From Afipia felis ATCC 53690 (GTDB lineage: Bacteria > Pseudomonadota > Alphaproteobacteria > Rhizobiales > Xanthobacteraceae), in contig NZ_KB375270.1 in assembly GCF_000314735.2 (NCBI RefSeq), positions 2,356,001 through 2,420,000 of the forward strand: a DNA stretch of 64,000 bases, in the 5' to 3' direction. Shown in pieces: positions 26,471 through 36,086 of the stretch. The position numbers and the translations under genes were made by a program. The stretch's first letter is position 1, and each line of letters begins with the position of its first letter. The notes beneath the pieces were generated by a model, which saw only the letters and a program-made list of their open reading frames with translations, was not told the origin of the DNA and searched no databases.

Positions 26471-27358
26471 ATGTCAGAACAACCCATTATCCGGGCGTTT
26501 TTCGACGAACCAACCAATACGGTGAGCTATCTGGTCGCCGATCCGGTGACAAAGAAAGCTGCTATCATTGATCCTGTGTTTGACTACGAACCCAGCTCGG
26601 GTGAGGTGGACACCCGATCGGTCGAGGCTATGCTGAAGGCCAGCGGAGAGGCGTGTTATGAAATCGAATGGGTGCTCGAGACACATGCCCATGCCGACCA
26701 TCTCTCGGGTGCGCTTTTCGTCAAGGCGAAGACCGGCGCCAAAATCGGCATAGGTGAACACATCAAAGATGTGCAACGCATCTTCCGGCCGATATTCAAC
26801 GCGACCGATTTAAAAACGGACGGTAGCGACTTCGACTATCTATTTAAGGACGGTGAGCGCTTCAAGATCGGCGAACTCGACGTGGAAGTGCTCTACACGC
26901 CGGGGCATACGCCAGCCGACGTCTCTTACAGGATCGAAGATGCCGTGTTCGTGGGCGATACTCTGTTTATGCCGGACTATGGTACGGCACGGGCTGACTT
27001 CCCCGGCGGGGATGCGCACAAGCTCTATCGATCAATCAAACGACTCCTTGCGTTGTCCTCGGAGACGCGGCTGTTTATGTGTCACGACTACAAGGCCCCC
27101 GGCCGTGACGTCTACGCTTGGGAGACGACAGTACGAGAGGAGCGCCAGAAAAACATCCATCTCAAAGAAGGCATCACAGAAGATGAATTCGTGGCCATGC
27201 GCCAAGCGCGGGACACTAAGCTGTCAGCACCAAGGCTGTTGCTGCCCTCAATCCAAGTCAACATCCGTGCAGGAAAATTCCCGCCCGCTAAAGCCAATGG
27301 GGTGCACTACCTCACGATTCCTGTAAAGCTGAAGGGCGGAGCACAAATCTGCGTTTAG
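26471..27358 (+). CDS. MBL-fold hydrolase, ETHE1/Blh persulfide dioxygenase-like
   Basis: A 295-residue cytoplasmic metallo-beta-lactamase-fold enzyme of the ETHE1/Blh-type group. The metal motif THAHADH is at 71-77, followed by YTPGHTPADVSY, the GDTLF motif with its conserved Asp, and MCHDYKAPGRD. Related proteins oxidise glutathione persulfide to sulfite in sulfide detoxification, often under a BigR repressor; no rhodanese domain or bigR gene lies next to this one. A FixK-like box is upstream. The family is firm, the substrate likely but unproven. Confidence 0.88.
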   Translation: MSEQPIIRAFFDEPTNTVSYLVADPVTKKAAIIDPVFDYEPSSGEVDTRSVEAMLKASGEACYEIEWVLETHAHADHLSGALFVKAKTGAKIGIGEHIKDVQRIFRPIFNATDLKTDGSDFDYLFKDGERFKIGELDVEVLYTPGHTPADVSYRIEDAVFVGDTLFMPDYGTARADFPGGDAHKLYRSIKRLLALSSETRLFMCHDYKAPGRDVYAWETTVREERQKNIHLKEGITEDEFVAMRQARDTKLSAPRLLLPSIQVNIRAGKFPPAKANGVHYLTIPVKLKGGAQICV

Positions 27359-27504
27359 GTGCGAGTCCTTAAGCAATTCTTGCTCAGCTAAATGTGGCCA
27401 AGGCAGTGTCTCAAGCTATGCAGGATTACGGCACGTTCCCCACTAAACCAGTCCGGCCTCATGTGCACATCCATATTCCCCACAGATAACTGTACGATAT
27501 AATA

Positions 27505-27521
27505 TTTAGAATCATTCTAAT
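27505..27521. promoter_or_regulatory. Irr-like iron-control element 1
   Basis: TTTAGAATCATTCTAAT fits TTTAGA-N5-TCTAAA with one end mismatch, as described for the rhizobial Irr/ICE motif. It lies about 150 bases before the VIT-family start. Confidence 0.6.
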
Positions 27522-27553
27522 ATGTTGACGCGCAACCGCACTCGTGTCATTTC

Positions 27554-27570
27554 TTTAGAATGGTTCTAAT
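27554..27570. promoter_or_regulatory. Irr-like iron-control element 2
   Basis: TTTAGAATGGTTCTAAT has the same layout as the box 49 bases upstream (start to start). It lies about 100 bases before the VIT-family start. A pair suggests cooperative binding. Confidence 0.6.
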
Positions 27571-27668
27571 CTCTTTGTTCAAGACAACCTGTCGGCCTCA
27601 TCGCTGCCGACACCCGAACAAAGACGCTGTGTTTCAGAACCTACAATTCACGGTCTGGAGCATTTTCG

Positions 27669-28364
27669 ATGCGCGCCCTTCACAAAGAAACCCATCTGAT
27701 CGAACGTATCGGATGGCTTCGAGCGGCGGTGCTGGGCGCTAACGACGGACTGATTTCGACATCCAGCCTCATCGTGGGTGTGGCAGCCGCAACCCCGGCT
27801 TCTCACGAGATTCTTGTGGCAGGTGTCGCGGGGCTGGTCGCCGGCGCAATGTCGATGGCAGCAGGAGAATATGTCTCGGTCAGCTCCCAGGCCGACACTG
27901 AAAAAGCGGATATGGCGCGTGAACAGCACGAACTGGCCACTCAGCCAGAGGCTGAACTAGCTGAACTCGCCGCGATCTATGAACAACGCGGCTTGTCGGC
28001 CGATCTGGCTCGTCAGGTTGCTGAGCAGATGATGGCAAAGGATGCATTTGAGGCGCATGCGCGTGACGAACTTGGCCTGACGAGCCATGTGATGGCGAGA
28101 CCCGTCCAGGCGGCCTTCACGTCCGCAGTGACGTTCTCTATAGGTGCCGCTCTGCCACTGATCGTTGCTTTGCTCGCGCCGCCGAGAACGACAACCTGGA
28201 CTGTATCCATCACTTGCTTGATCGGACTTGCTGTTCTTGGAGCAATCGGCGCTCGCACAGGCGGCGCCAGCATATGGAAGCCGACTGCGAGGGTGGTGTT
28301 CTGGGGTGCAGTTGCTCTGGCGTCGACGGCCATCATTGGTTTCCTTGTTGGGCGGGCAGTCTGA
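27669..28364 (+). CDS. VIT1/CCC1 family iron/manganese transporter
   Basis: A 231-residue inner-membrane protein. Helices at about 18-60 carry GANDGLISTSSLIVGVAAA and GLVAGAMSMAAGEYVSVSSQ; these are followed by a cytoplasmic helical loop with acidic residues (about 75-135) that is the metal-binding part in the family, and by three C-terminal helices. It has no ferritin-like domain, unlike MbfA. It probably exports Fe2+ or Mn2+. Two Irr-like boxes precede it, fitting repression when iron is low. It ends 2 bases before the P1B ATPase ATG, so both are in one operon. Confidence 0.9.
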   Translation: MRALHKETHLIERIGWLRAAVLGANDGLISTSSLIVGVAAATPASHEILVAGVAGLVAGAMSMAAGEYVSVSSQADTEKADMAREQHELATQPEAELAELAAIYEQRGLSADLARQVAEQMMAKDAFEAHARDELGLTSHVMARPVQAAFTSAVTFSIGAALPLIVALLAPPRTTTWTVSITCLIGLAVLGAIGARTGGASIWKPTARVVFWGAVALASTAIIGFLVGRAV

Positions 28365-28366
28365 AC

Positions 28367-30343
28367 ATGAAGCGCGTGTCGTTCGACTTGCCGACCTTTA
28401 TGTCGTTGTTGGCCGCCCTGGGCATGATCCTCGCCATGGCCGGGAGCTGGTTGCCGGGCGAAGGACTTGCCATTCTTCGGTGGCCTGGGCTGGTACTCGT
28501 CTATCTCGCGGGTGGGCTTCCTGCTCTGTGGAGCGCGGTGTCGGCGCTTTGGCGAGATCACATCCTCGATATCGATCTCCTGATGGTGGTTGCCGCTATT
28601 GCTGCCGCCATCGTGGGTGCGCCGTTCGAAGGCGCTGTGCTGCTGACACTCTTCAGCGTATCGACCACGCTTGAACATCAAGCGCTCGGGCGTGCGCGTC
28701 GCGCAGTCGAAGCTCTGATGGCGCTTCGCCCCGAAACGGCGTTTCGCAAGAACAAGGACGGCACAGTTGTGGAGGTCCCCGCCGCCGAGCTTACGGTCGG
28801 CGATGTCGTGATTTTGCGCCCTGGCGCTCGCGTGCCGACCGACGGCGTAATCATCCAAGGCCGGGGCGGTGTCGACGAAGCGAACATCACAGGCGAATCC
28901 ATGCCTGTTTCCAAGGAACTAGGACAACAGGTGTTCGAAGCCACCGTGAATCTCGATGGGGTTTTGGAAGTTGCCGTCACCAGGACAATCGGCGACAGCA
29001 CGATCGCGCGCATGATTAAGCTTGTAACGCAAGCTCAGGAGGCAAAAGCCCCGTCTGAGCGATTCAGTTCCTGGTTTGGACAGCGCTACACCATTGCAGT
29101 CATCCTGGGTGCGCTGCTCGCCTTTGCCGCGTTTTACTCGCTTGGCCGTGACTGGGAGCAGGCTCTCTACAAGGCCGCAACGCTGCTCGTTGCCGCTAGC
29201 CCCTGCGCAATCGTCATATCGGTGCCAGCCGCGATCCTGTCGGCCCTTTCAGCGGCCGCACGAGGCGGTGTGTTGTTCAAGGGAGGCAGTGCGCTTGAAA
29301 CACTGGCCGCCGTCGATACCTTCGCCTTTGACAAGACCGGCACACTCACCAATGGCCGTGCAGTGGTAACGCGGATTATTGCTCTGGATGGAGATGAACG
29401 GCGCTTTCTGTCACTTCTGGCCGGGCTCGAAGCCCATTCCGAGCATCATATCGCGACAGCCATCCGTCGGGAGGCTGCGGTACGCGACATCGCGCCGGCG
29501 AATGTTATCGATGTCAGCTCCCGCCCGAGCGCAGGCATCGTCGGCTCGGATGAGCTTGGCCCGCTATGGGCGGGCAACCCCCGCCTTGTGAGGGATATGG
29601 GCGGATCCGCTGATCGCGCTGAGTTTCGGGAATTGGCCGACAGCACGCAAACCGTTGTCTATCTGGGGCGCGGATCGACTGTCCTGGGAGCCGTCAGTGT
29701 GGCGGATGAGGCAAGAATCAGCTCCGCCCCGGCGCTCGCCGCCCTGCGGGATGGCGGTGTCCGCCGCATCGTCATGATGACAGGCGACCGCAGGCCGGTG
29801 GCTCTACGGATCGGGGCGGAGCTTGGCCTCACTTCCGACGAAGTCCATGCCGAGATGCTCCCGGAGGACAAAGTCCGTCGCGTGGGCGAACTGGCGGGGC
29901 ATGGCAAGGTCGCCTTCGTTGGCGACGGCGTGAATGACGCTGCGGCACTGGCACGCGCTGACGTCGGCATCGCCATGGGCGCGGCCGGCTCGGATGTTGC
30001 TCTTCAGGCAGCCGACGTCGCGTTGTTGTCGGAAGACATGAAGAAACTGGCTGATGCGCACGGTCTGGCTCGCCGCACAGCTGCGATCATTCGGCAGAAT
30101 CTCACTGTTGCGATCGGCGCCATGCTGGTGCTCGTGACAGGCGGCCTATTTTTCGATCTGCCGCTTCCGATGGCGGTAATCGGACACGAGGGCGGGACCG
30201 TGCTGGTTGTCCTGAACGGGTTGCGGCTCCTGTCGGATAGGATTCGGCGAAACACGAACGAAATTTCATCGACACGCCAGACGTGGAGCGACCGAAGCGC
30301 ATCGACGCTCCCGTCGAAAACGTTTTCCGCCAAAATATCGTAA
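28367..30343 (+). CDS. Heavy-metal P1B-4-type ATPase (probable Fe2+/Co2+ exporter)
   Basis: A 658-residue metal-exporting P-type ATPase. It shows TGES (175-178), an SPC membrane motif (278-280) in place of CPC, DKTGTLT with phosphorylated Asp322, a GDGVNDAAAL hinge, and HEGGT (His607) in the last helices. SPC with HEGGT and no N-terminal metal-binding domain is the P1B-4 signature; characterised members export Co2+ or Fe2+. ATG 28367 is chosen because it follows the VIT-family stop directly. Placement behind Irr-like boxes and an iron transporter gene favours Fe2+ export. Confidence 0.9.
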   Translation: MKRVSFDLPTFMSLLAALGMILAMAGSWLPGEGLAILRWPGLVLVYLAGGLPALWSAVSALWRDHILDIDLLMVVAAIAAAIVGAPFEGAVLLTLFSVSTTLEHQALGRARRAVEALMALRPETAFRKNKDGTVVEVPAAELTVGDVVILRPGARVPTDGVIIQGRGGVDEANITGESMPVSKELGQQVFEATVNLDGVLEVAVTRTIGDSTIARMIKLVTQAQEAKAPSERFSSWFGQRYTIAVILGALLAFAAFYSLGRDWEQALYKAATLLVAASPCAIVISVPAAILSALSAAARGGVLFKGGSALETLAAVDTFAFDKTGTLTNGRAVVTRIIALDGDERRFLSLLAGLEAHSEHHIATAIRREAAVRDIAPANVIDVSSRPSAGIVGSDELGPLWAGNPRLVRDMGGSADRAEFRELADSTQTVVYLGRGSTVLGAVSVADEARISSAPALAALRDGGVRRIVMMTGDRRPVALRIGAELGLTSDEVHAEMLPEDKVRRVGELAGHGKVAFVGDGVNDAAALARADVGIAMGAAGSDVALQAADVALLSEDMKKLADAHGLARRTAAIIRQNLTVAIGAMLVLVTGGLFFDLPLPMAVIGHEGGTVLVVLNGLRLLSDRIRRNTNEISSTRQTWSDRSASTLPSKTFSAKIS

Positions 30344-30453
30344 CGGCAAAGCTGACCCGAGTCCCTGGGCCATTTCCGCAAATGAGGTCAATTAAATTGA
30401 AGCGATGCCATCGCGCCTGCAGTGACACCGATCACGCTGACAAGGGTCAATCT

Positions 30454-31728
30454 ATGCCCACGTGGCTTTCGATTATCATTTCCACGGCTGCACTCGCTCT
30501 GGCTGCGCCGGCCCATGCCCAGCCACCGAAGCCCGTATCAATCGATGCGCTCGCCAACATCGTTGTATCGAGCAATCCCGAGCGGCGGTTTTATGTACAG
30601 CAGATCGGTCTCGCGGGTGTCGAACGCGACGCCGCGAATCGGCTGCCAGATCCCGAAATAGCATTTGAGCTCGGACAACGTCGAACGTCCGATGTCCTGA
30701 CCGGCATGCCGACGGGTGATGGGCCTACATACGGCGTGTCCCTCATGCAGCCACTTGATTTCGCCGGCCGGGGCGCTCTGCGTCGGGCTATTGCCGAACA
30801 TCAAGTGGCATTGGCGCGCATCGGTCTTGCGCAATTCGATGCTACATTGGTCAGCCGGGCGCATTCGCTCGGCTACTCGCTATTTGCAGCGGAACAGAAG
30901 GCAATCGCGGCACGCGACGTCGCGACGCGGATGCGAGCGCTCGCGGAAGTGGTGGCGCAACGTGAAGCGGCTGGCCCTGCACCTGCGCTGGATGCGGCGA
31001 TCCTGGAGGCCGGCGCTATCACCGCCGAACGCAACGCCGCCACTGCCGAGGCTGAAGCCCACGCCAGCCTCTATGAGTTGAACCAGCTGCGGGGAGCACC
31101 TCTTGGCGTAAGCATTCGCGTCGCTCGCCCTGATATTCGGCTTGTCGCGCTTCCAGCCGTGGGCCGCATGACGCGAGAGGTGGATGCCAACAATTTTGAG
31201 CTTCAGTCCCTGCGCACACAAACACGACAGCAGGGACTGCGTGTTGACATGGCGGAAAAATCGCGCGTGCCGAACGTGGCGGTCGGCCCTTATTATAATC
31301 ACGCAAAATCTGACATTCGCGAGACCAATTTCGGTGTCCGGCTGACGACATCGCTGCCGCTTTGGAACAGCCAGGCGGCGGGCGTAGCGCAAGAGCAGAG
31401 CCGCCAGTCCGAAGCTAACGTCGCATTGCTCGCGGCCCAGCGAAGGATAGCACGACAAGTTTACGAGCGTGCCGCACTTTACGAGACCAAGCGCCGGGCG
31501 CTGGCGAACTGGCCTATATCCTCCGCGGACAAGCTCGCGGCCACAGCAGCTGCTGCCGACAATCTTTTCCGGCAGGGTGCGATCCCAACCGCAACCTATG
31601 CGGAAATGCAACGCCAATATCTCGACGCTTTATCGGCCGTGCTGGATACGAGGCGCGAAGCCTTGGAGGCCTCACTTCAACTCCGTGCGCTTAACGGGGG
31701 GCGCCGCTTCGGCGGCATGAGCCAATGA
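30454..31728 (+). CDS. CzcC-like outer-membrane efflux protein (TolC family)
   Basis: A 424-residue outer-membrane factor. The signal peptide MPTWLSIIISTAALALAAPAHA is followed by alternating helical and strand segments typical of the OEP family. ATG 30454 starts the signal peptide and has AAGGGT seven bases before it; the ORF is open upstream to 30283 but overlaps the ATPase gene end. It overlaps the RND gene by four bases, so the two are co-translated. It would form the exit duct for the RND pump. Confidence 0.88.
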   Translation: MPTWLSIIISTAALALAAPAHAQPPKPVSIDALANIVVSSNPERRFYVQQIGLAGVERDAANRLPDPEIAFELGQRRTSDVLTGMPTGDGPTYGVSLMQPLDFAGRGALRRAIAEHQVALARIGLAQFDATLVSRAHSLGYSLFAAEQKAIAARDVATRMRALAEVVAQREAAGPAPALDAAILEAGAITAERNAATAEAEAHASLYELNQLRGAPLGVSIRVARPDIRLVALPAVGRMTREVDANNFELQSLRTQTRQQGLRVDMAEKSRVPNVAVGPYYNHAKSDIRETNFGVRLTTSLPLWNSQAAGVAQEQSRQSEANVALLAAQRRIARQVYERAALYETKRRALANWPISSADKLAATAAAADNLFRQGAIPTATYAEMQRQYLDALSAVLDTRREALEASLQLRALNGGRRFGGMSQ

Positions 31729-34700
31729 TGCGCCAACTGCTTCATTGGGTAAGCAGCCGCCCGGCTGCTATAGGCGCAATGGCTCTCCTGGTCGCGGCCT
31801 TCGGAGTTTGGTCATTCCTGCAGCTTGAGGTTGACGCCATCCCCGACATCACCGGGGTGCAGGTGCAAATCAACACGACTGTGCCGGCATTTGCGCCGGA
31901 GGAAATCGAGCGTCTCGTAACCTTGCCGATCGAGCGGGCAATGGCCGGCCAGCCGGGCCTTCGCGACATGCGATCGCTGACCAAGACTGGGTTGTCACAG
32001 GTTACCCTGCTTTACGAAGATGGCACCGATCAGCTTCGTTCACGCCAGCTTGTCACCGAAAGATTAGCAACGGTCCGTGACATGCTCCCTGCTGGATCCA
32101 CGTCACAGCTTGCGCCGATCACCACGGGACTTGGTGAGATCTGGTATTATACGCTCGAATGGGTACAGCCTCCGGCTAGACTAGACGAACAGCAGCAATT
32201 GATGGAGCTGTACGAGGCTCAGGAGTACATCGTCAAGCCGATGCTCCGCGCGACCCCGGGCGTAGCAGAGGTGAACTCCAACGGCGGCCTCGAACGGCAG
32301 TTTGTCGTTGAGCCCGACCTTAGCCGACTAACGGCGGCGGGCGTCACGCCTACCGAGCTTGCCCTGGCTGTAGGTGCCAACGTGGAGAATGCCGGCGGCG
32401 GAACAATTACCGCAAATGGTCAGCGCTTCACCTTGCGGACTGAGGCACGGGTCACAACCGTGGACATGATCCGTGCGCTGCCTGTCAAATTTGCTGGAAG
32501 CGTCCGGCCCCTCACAGTTGGCGACTTGGCTACCGTAACAATCGGTCATGCCTTGCGTGAAGGTGCAGCAACCGCCAACGGCAAAGAGACCGTTCTCGGC
32601 ACGGTGATGATGCTCGTGGGCCAAAACAGCAGGGATGTTGCCAAACGCGTCGATGCACGATTGCCGGATCTGCGCGCGGCGCTGCCGAAGGGTATGGCCC
32701 TGCGCGTCCAGTATGACCGCTCCGAATTGGTGGATCGCACCGTCGCGACGGTCGAACGCAACCTTGGCGAAGGCGCGTTACTGGTTGCCGTGGTGTTGTT
32801 GGTCGTGCTCGGCAATTGGCGAGCGGCGATGATCGTCGCTCTCGTTATTCCGCTCGCATTTCTGATGATGATTACGGGCATGAACGTGCTTGGCGTTTCC
32901 GGCAATCTGATGAGCCTGGGAGCACTCGATTTCGGTCTCATCGTCGATGGCGCGATCGTGGTTGTTGAAAATGCCATGCGCCTGATGAGTCAAGCCAGCG
33001 CGGAAAAGAAGCGAGAGCTAACAGCGCGCGAACGCCGTACGATTGTTGTTGAGGCGACAAGTGGCGTGGCGCGCCCTGTCTTTTTCGGCGTTGCCATCAT
33101 CACCCTTGTCTACGTGCCAGTGCTCAGCCTGGGCGGCGTGGAAGGCAAGCTGTTTCACCCCATGGCACAGGCTGTGATGCTCGCGCTGGGCGCTGCCCTG
33201 TTCGTCACCTTCACTCTGGTTCCGGCACTGTGCGCCTGGATGTTGCGTTCCAACATGAAGGCTCGCCAACACTCTGGCGGCGAAAATGGCGCCGCGGCCC
33301 GCACCAGTCACGATATCGGGCATAGCAGCGGCCTTTCTGGCTTTATCGCGCGCGGCTATGTCCCCCTCCTGAACTTTGCGCTCCGCCACCCTGCAGCATC
33401 GGTTTGCCTGGCAGTCTGCTTGGTGGGCGGATCGATTGCCGTTTTCCTGACGCTCGGCTCACAGTTCACCCCGCGCCTCGATGAGGGCTCCATCACGGCG
33501 ATGGTTTACAAGCCAGTCGGAATGTCGCTCGACCGGAGTCTCGTGATCGAGCAAGAAACAGAGCGGGAAATTTTGCGACGCTTCCCACAGGTCACACGCA
33601 CATTCTCGCGGATCGGCACCAGCGCAGTTGCGACCGATCCGATGCCGCCCAACGAGAACGACCTGTACATCTTCTACAAGCCGCTGGACCAATGGCCGCA
33701 AGGCGACGGCATGCCCCGCAACAAGGCCGAACTGGTCTCAGCCATTGAAAAAACAATAACGGCGGTTTTCCCCGAACAATCCTTTCTGTTCGCACAACCC
33801 ATTGAGATGCGTTTCAACGAAATGCTGGAAGGTACGCGCGCTGATCTTTCGGTGAAAATATTCGGGAACGATTACGATATGCTTGAGAAGCTTGCCGCGC
33901 AGGCACGAGAGGAACTGCAGACCCTGCCCGGCACCGCCAATGTGCAATTTGAAACCGCCGACCGCACGCGCAGCCGAGTTGTCGACATCGATCACGAGGC
34001 GATGGTCCGCCTAGGACTTGGCGCCATGGAGGTGAACCGTGCCGTGACCTCGGCTATTGCCGGTGATGAGATCGGCTTCATCACCGAGGGCGATCATCGA
34101 CATTCCATTGTCGTTCGCCTGCCCGAAATGCTCCGTGCTGACAACAAGTCGCTCCTCTCACTTCCGCTACGCGTCGGCACCACCGGTCTAGTATCGCTCG
34201 ATCGGGTTGCTACTGTACGCGACACGCGAACGGTCGAACCAATCTTGCATGACAACGCCAAGCGTCGCGCGGCGTTGATGGTGAACCTCAACACTAATGA
34301 TATCGAAGGCTATGTTACTGCGGCGAGAGCGCGGCTTGCCGACAAGCTGAAACTACCGGAGTCCTACCGCATTGAATTCGGCGGCCAGTTTCGCCAGTTG
34401 GAGGCCGCACGCAGCCGCTTGATGATTGTTGTACCTGCAGCACTGCTGCTGATCTTTGCATTGGTTTATTCTGCGGTCGGCAGCATACGCCAGGCAGCAG
34501 TCATCTATACAGGGATTCCGTTTGCGATCACCGGTGGCGTGTTAGCTCTATGGTTGCTCAACATGCCTTTTTCGATCACCGCTGCGATTGGATTCATAGC
34601 ATTGTCCGGTATTGCGATGCTGAACGGTCTGGTGTTGGTCGATCATATCAATAGCTTGCGAAAAATTCTGCCGCTCGCAGATGCTGTACGACAAGCCGCT

Positions 34701-35006
34701 ATGGACCGATTGCGTCCGGTGCTATCAACAGCCATGGTCGCTGGTATCGGCTTCATGCCTATGGCAATCGCCCAGGGCGCAGGGGCGGAAGTACAACGGC
34801 CGCTCGCCACCGTAGTCATCGGAGGGATTATATCCTCGACTGTACTGACGCTGCTGTTGCTTCCAACGATCTATCGCTGGGTAGAGCGGCGCTCCGCAGG
34901 TCACAACAGAGAAAAAAATCTTTCACCCAAAGATTTCGGTCAATTGTCAGCGCAGAAAACGAGCCTCTCCAACGGGTCATCTGAAGAGTCTACGTATTCC
35001 GCGTGA
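31725..35006 (+). CDS. CzcA-like heavy-metal RND efflux pump
   Basis: A 1093-residue inner-membrane RND transporter of the HME group. Features are the N-terminal helix with DAIPDITGVQVQI, the helix 4 motif DFGLIVDGAIVVVEN with two acidic residues, twelve helices in the two halves, and two large periplasmic loops. The helix 4 motif marks a metal rather than drug pump; which divalent metal is not clear. No CzcB-like adaptor gene occurs between czcC-like and czcA-like or nearby, so the pump must borrow one or work differently. Probably transcribed with the VIT and P1B genes, although 110 bases separate it from them. Confidence 0.9.
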   Translation: MMRQLLHWVSSRPAAIGAMALLVAAFGVWSFLQLEVDAIPDITGVQVQINTTVPAFAPEEIERLVTLPIERAMAGQPGLRDMRSLTKTGLSQVTLLYEDGTDQLRSRQLVTERLATVRDMLPAGSTSQLAPITTGLGEIWYYTLEWVQPPARLDEQQQLMELYEAQEYIVKPMLRATPGVAEVNSNGGLERQFVVEPDLSRLTAAGVTPTELALAVGANVENAGGGTITANGQRFTLRTEARVTTVDMIRALPVKFAGSVRPLTVGDLATVTIGHALREGAATANGKETVLGTVMMLVGQNSRDVAKRVDARLPDLRAALPKGMALRVQYDRSELVDRTVATVERNLGEGALLVAVVLLVVLGNWRAAMIVALVIPLAFLMMITGMNVLGVSGNLMSLGALDFGLIVDGAIVVVENAMRLMSQASAEKKRELTARERRTIVVEATSGVARPVFFGVAIITLVYVPVLSLGGVEGKLFHPMAQAVMLALGAALFVTFTLVPALCAWMLRSNMKARQHSGGENGAAARTSHDIGHSSGLSGFIARGYVPLLNFALRHPAASVCLAVCLVGGSIAVFLTLGSQFTPRLDEGSITAMVYKPVGMSLDRSLVIEQETEREILRRFPQVTRTFSRIGTSAVATDPMPPNENDLYIFYKPLDQWPQGDGMPRNKAELVSAIEKTITAVFPEQSFLFAQPIEMRFNEMLEGTRADLSVKIFGNDYDMLEKLAAQAREELQTLPGTANVQFETADRTRSRVVDIDHEAMVRLGLGAMEVNRAVTSAIAGDEIGFITEGDHRHSIVVRLPEMLRADNKSLLSLPLRVGTTGLVSLDRVATVRDTRTVEPILHDNAKRRAALMVNLNTNDIEGYVTAARARLADKLKLPESYRIEFGGQFRQLEAARSRLMIVVPAALLLIFALVYSAVGSIRQAAVIYTGIPFAITGGVLALWLLNMPFSITAAIGFIALSGIAMLNGLVLVDHINSLRKILPLADAVRQAAMDRLRPVLSTAMVAGIGFMPMAIAQGAGAEVQRPLATVVIGGIISSTVLTLLLLPTIYRWVERRSAGHNREKNLSPKDFGQLSAQKTSLSNGSSEESTYSA

Positions 35007-35038
35007 AGAATGCGCTGCGAATGTTCGGACAGAGACGA

Positions 35039-35052
35039 CTGATCTGCATCAA
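35039..35052. promoter_or_regulatory. FixK/FNR-like box, one mismatch
   Basis: CTGATCTGCATCAA differs from TTGA-N6-TCAA only in its first base. The centre is about 68 bases before the cytochrome b561 start. Confidence 0.5.
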
Positions 35053-35113
35053 CGACACCGAGCGCACCGGGATGTCAATTATAGACACCGAACCTAAGGC
35101 GGAGTTTTAGGCA

Positions 35114-35653
35114 ATGTCGCCAGTACTGCAGTATGGGATGACAGCTAAGATTCTACATTGGATGATAGTCGGGTTGCTAGCGGTCCAGTATCCGCTTGGT
35201 TGGCTTATGCCGGATATCCATCGTGGCATGCAACCTGGCGTCGGAATGACTCTTCACATCTCAATTGGGCTGCTCATTCTTGCCGTAATAGCTGCGCGGC
35301 TAATCTGGCGGATAACTCACCCCGTTATTCCAGAAAGTTCATTACCTCAATGGCAGAGACTCACATCTGAGCTGCTTCATTGGATGCTCTATATCATGAT
35401 CCTGCTGACCGCAGTATCAGGCTGGCTCTTTGCTTCTTTTCGGGGCTGGTCGGCATCACTTTTTTATCTGCTTCCATTTCCCATGCTCACTTCTGAAGAT
35501 GCCCAAGCGGTCAAAACAATTGATGGCCTCCACCAAGCGGCTGAATGGTTACTCCTTGGATTGGTAAGCGTGCATGTGATCGCCGCCTTGATCCATTTGT
35601 TTTATTACCGCGATAGGGTGATGGCTCGCATGCTGATAACAAACAAACACTAG
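35114..35653 (+). CDS. Cytochrome b561 family protein (second copy)
   Basis: A 179-residue four-helix inner-membrane cytochrome b, clearly paralogous to the one at 25066: both share AKILHW, QY-x2-GWLMPD(I/V)HRG, LHISxG and a GWLFAS region. The histidines in these segments and in LVSVHVIAALIH are likely haem ligands. The start ATG 35114 has GGAG about seven bases upstream. Like the other copy it has a FixK-like box with a single mismatch upstream, suggesting both are induced when oxygen is low. Confidence 0.88.
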   Translation: MSPVLQYGMTAKILHWMIVGLLAVQYPLGWLMPDIHRGMQPGVGMTLHISIGLLILAVIAARLIWRITHPVIPESSLPQWQRLTSELLHWMLYIMILLTAVSGWLFASFRGWSASLFYLLPFPMLTSEDAQAVKTIDGLHQAAEWLLLGLVSVHVIAALIHLFYYRDRVMARMLITNKH

Positions 35654-36086
35654 CGCTTACGTCCGTTTGAATTTTTGGACCTCTCGTACGGGTGAATATC
35701 CTGAATGAGCCGCAAACTAGGCACTGATTATCATTAAGAGGATCGGCGCTTTTGACTGATGATACTTGATCCATTCTATAATTAGTTGGTGCAACCAGCA
35801 GCTAGCGCCGGGGCTAGCTTTCAAGCCTCCATCGACGCGAGAAAATTCCATGGCGTAATTGCGCAAGTAACCCGATGTCATGTTTGGTAAACAGTGCTTG
35901 GCGACCCGGCTATGAGGAAGGAATGACATCCTCATAAGTTCGCCGTGCCTCTTCAGCAAACCATTCATGTAAGCCGCAGACGCATCGATATCGAATTTCG
36001 GCAGAGCCACGTTCCGTCCGCAATTCATTCAATCGCCATTAATTTTGAGAAGCCTAGGCTGGGAACCTACTCCGACGGAGGCTTCT
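35654..36086. other. Intergenic stretch, possible decayed gene
   Basis: 433 bases between the cytochrome b561 gene and the small secreted-protein group. A 103-codon minus-strand frame (35717-36028) is present but has no recognisable domain and no clear ribosome binding site, so I do not call it a gene. Confidence 0.45.

Larger units (their letters stand above)
27359..27668. other. Intergenic regulatory region with two Irr-like boxes
   Basis: This 310-base gap contains no gene that I can support. Its AT-rich right half (27490-27600) carries the two Irr-like palindromes upstream of the VIT-family gene. Confidence 0.6.

Noticed and set aside
35717-36028. 103-codon minus-strand ORF in a 433-base gap
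   Set aside because: No domain, no clear ribosome binding site and an unusual composition; could be a remnant but unsupported.
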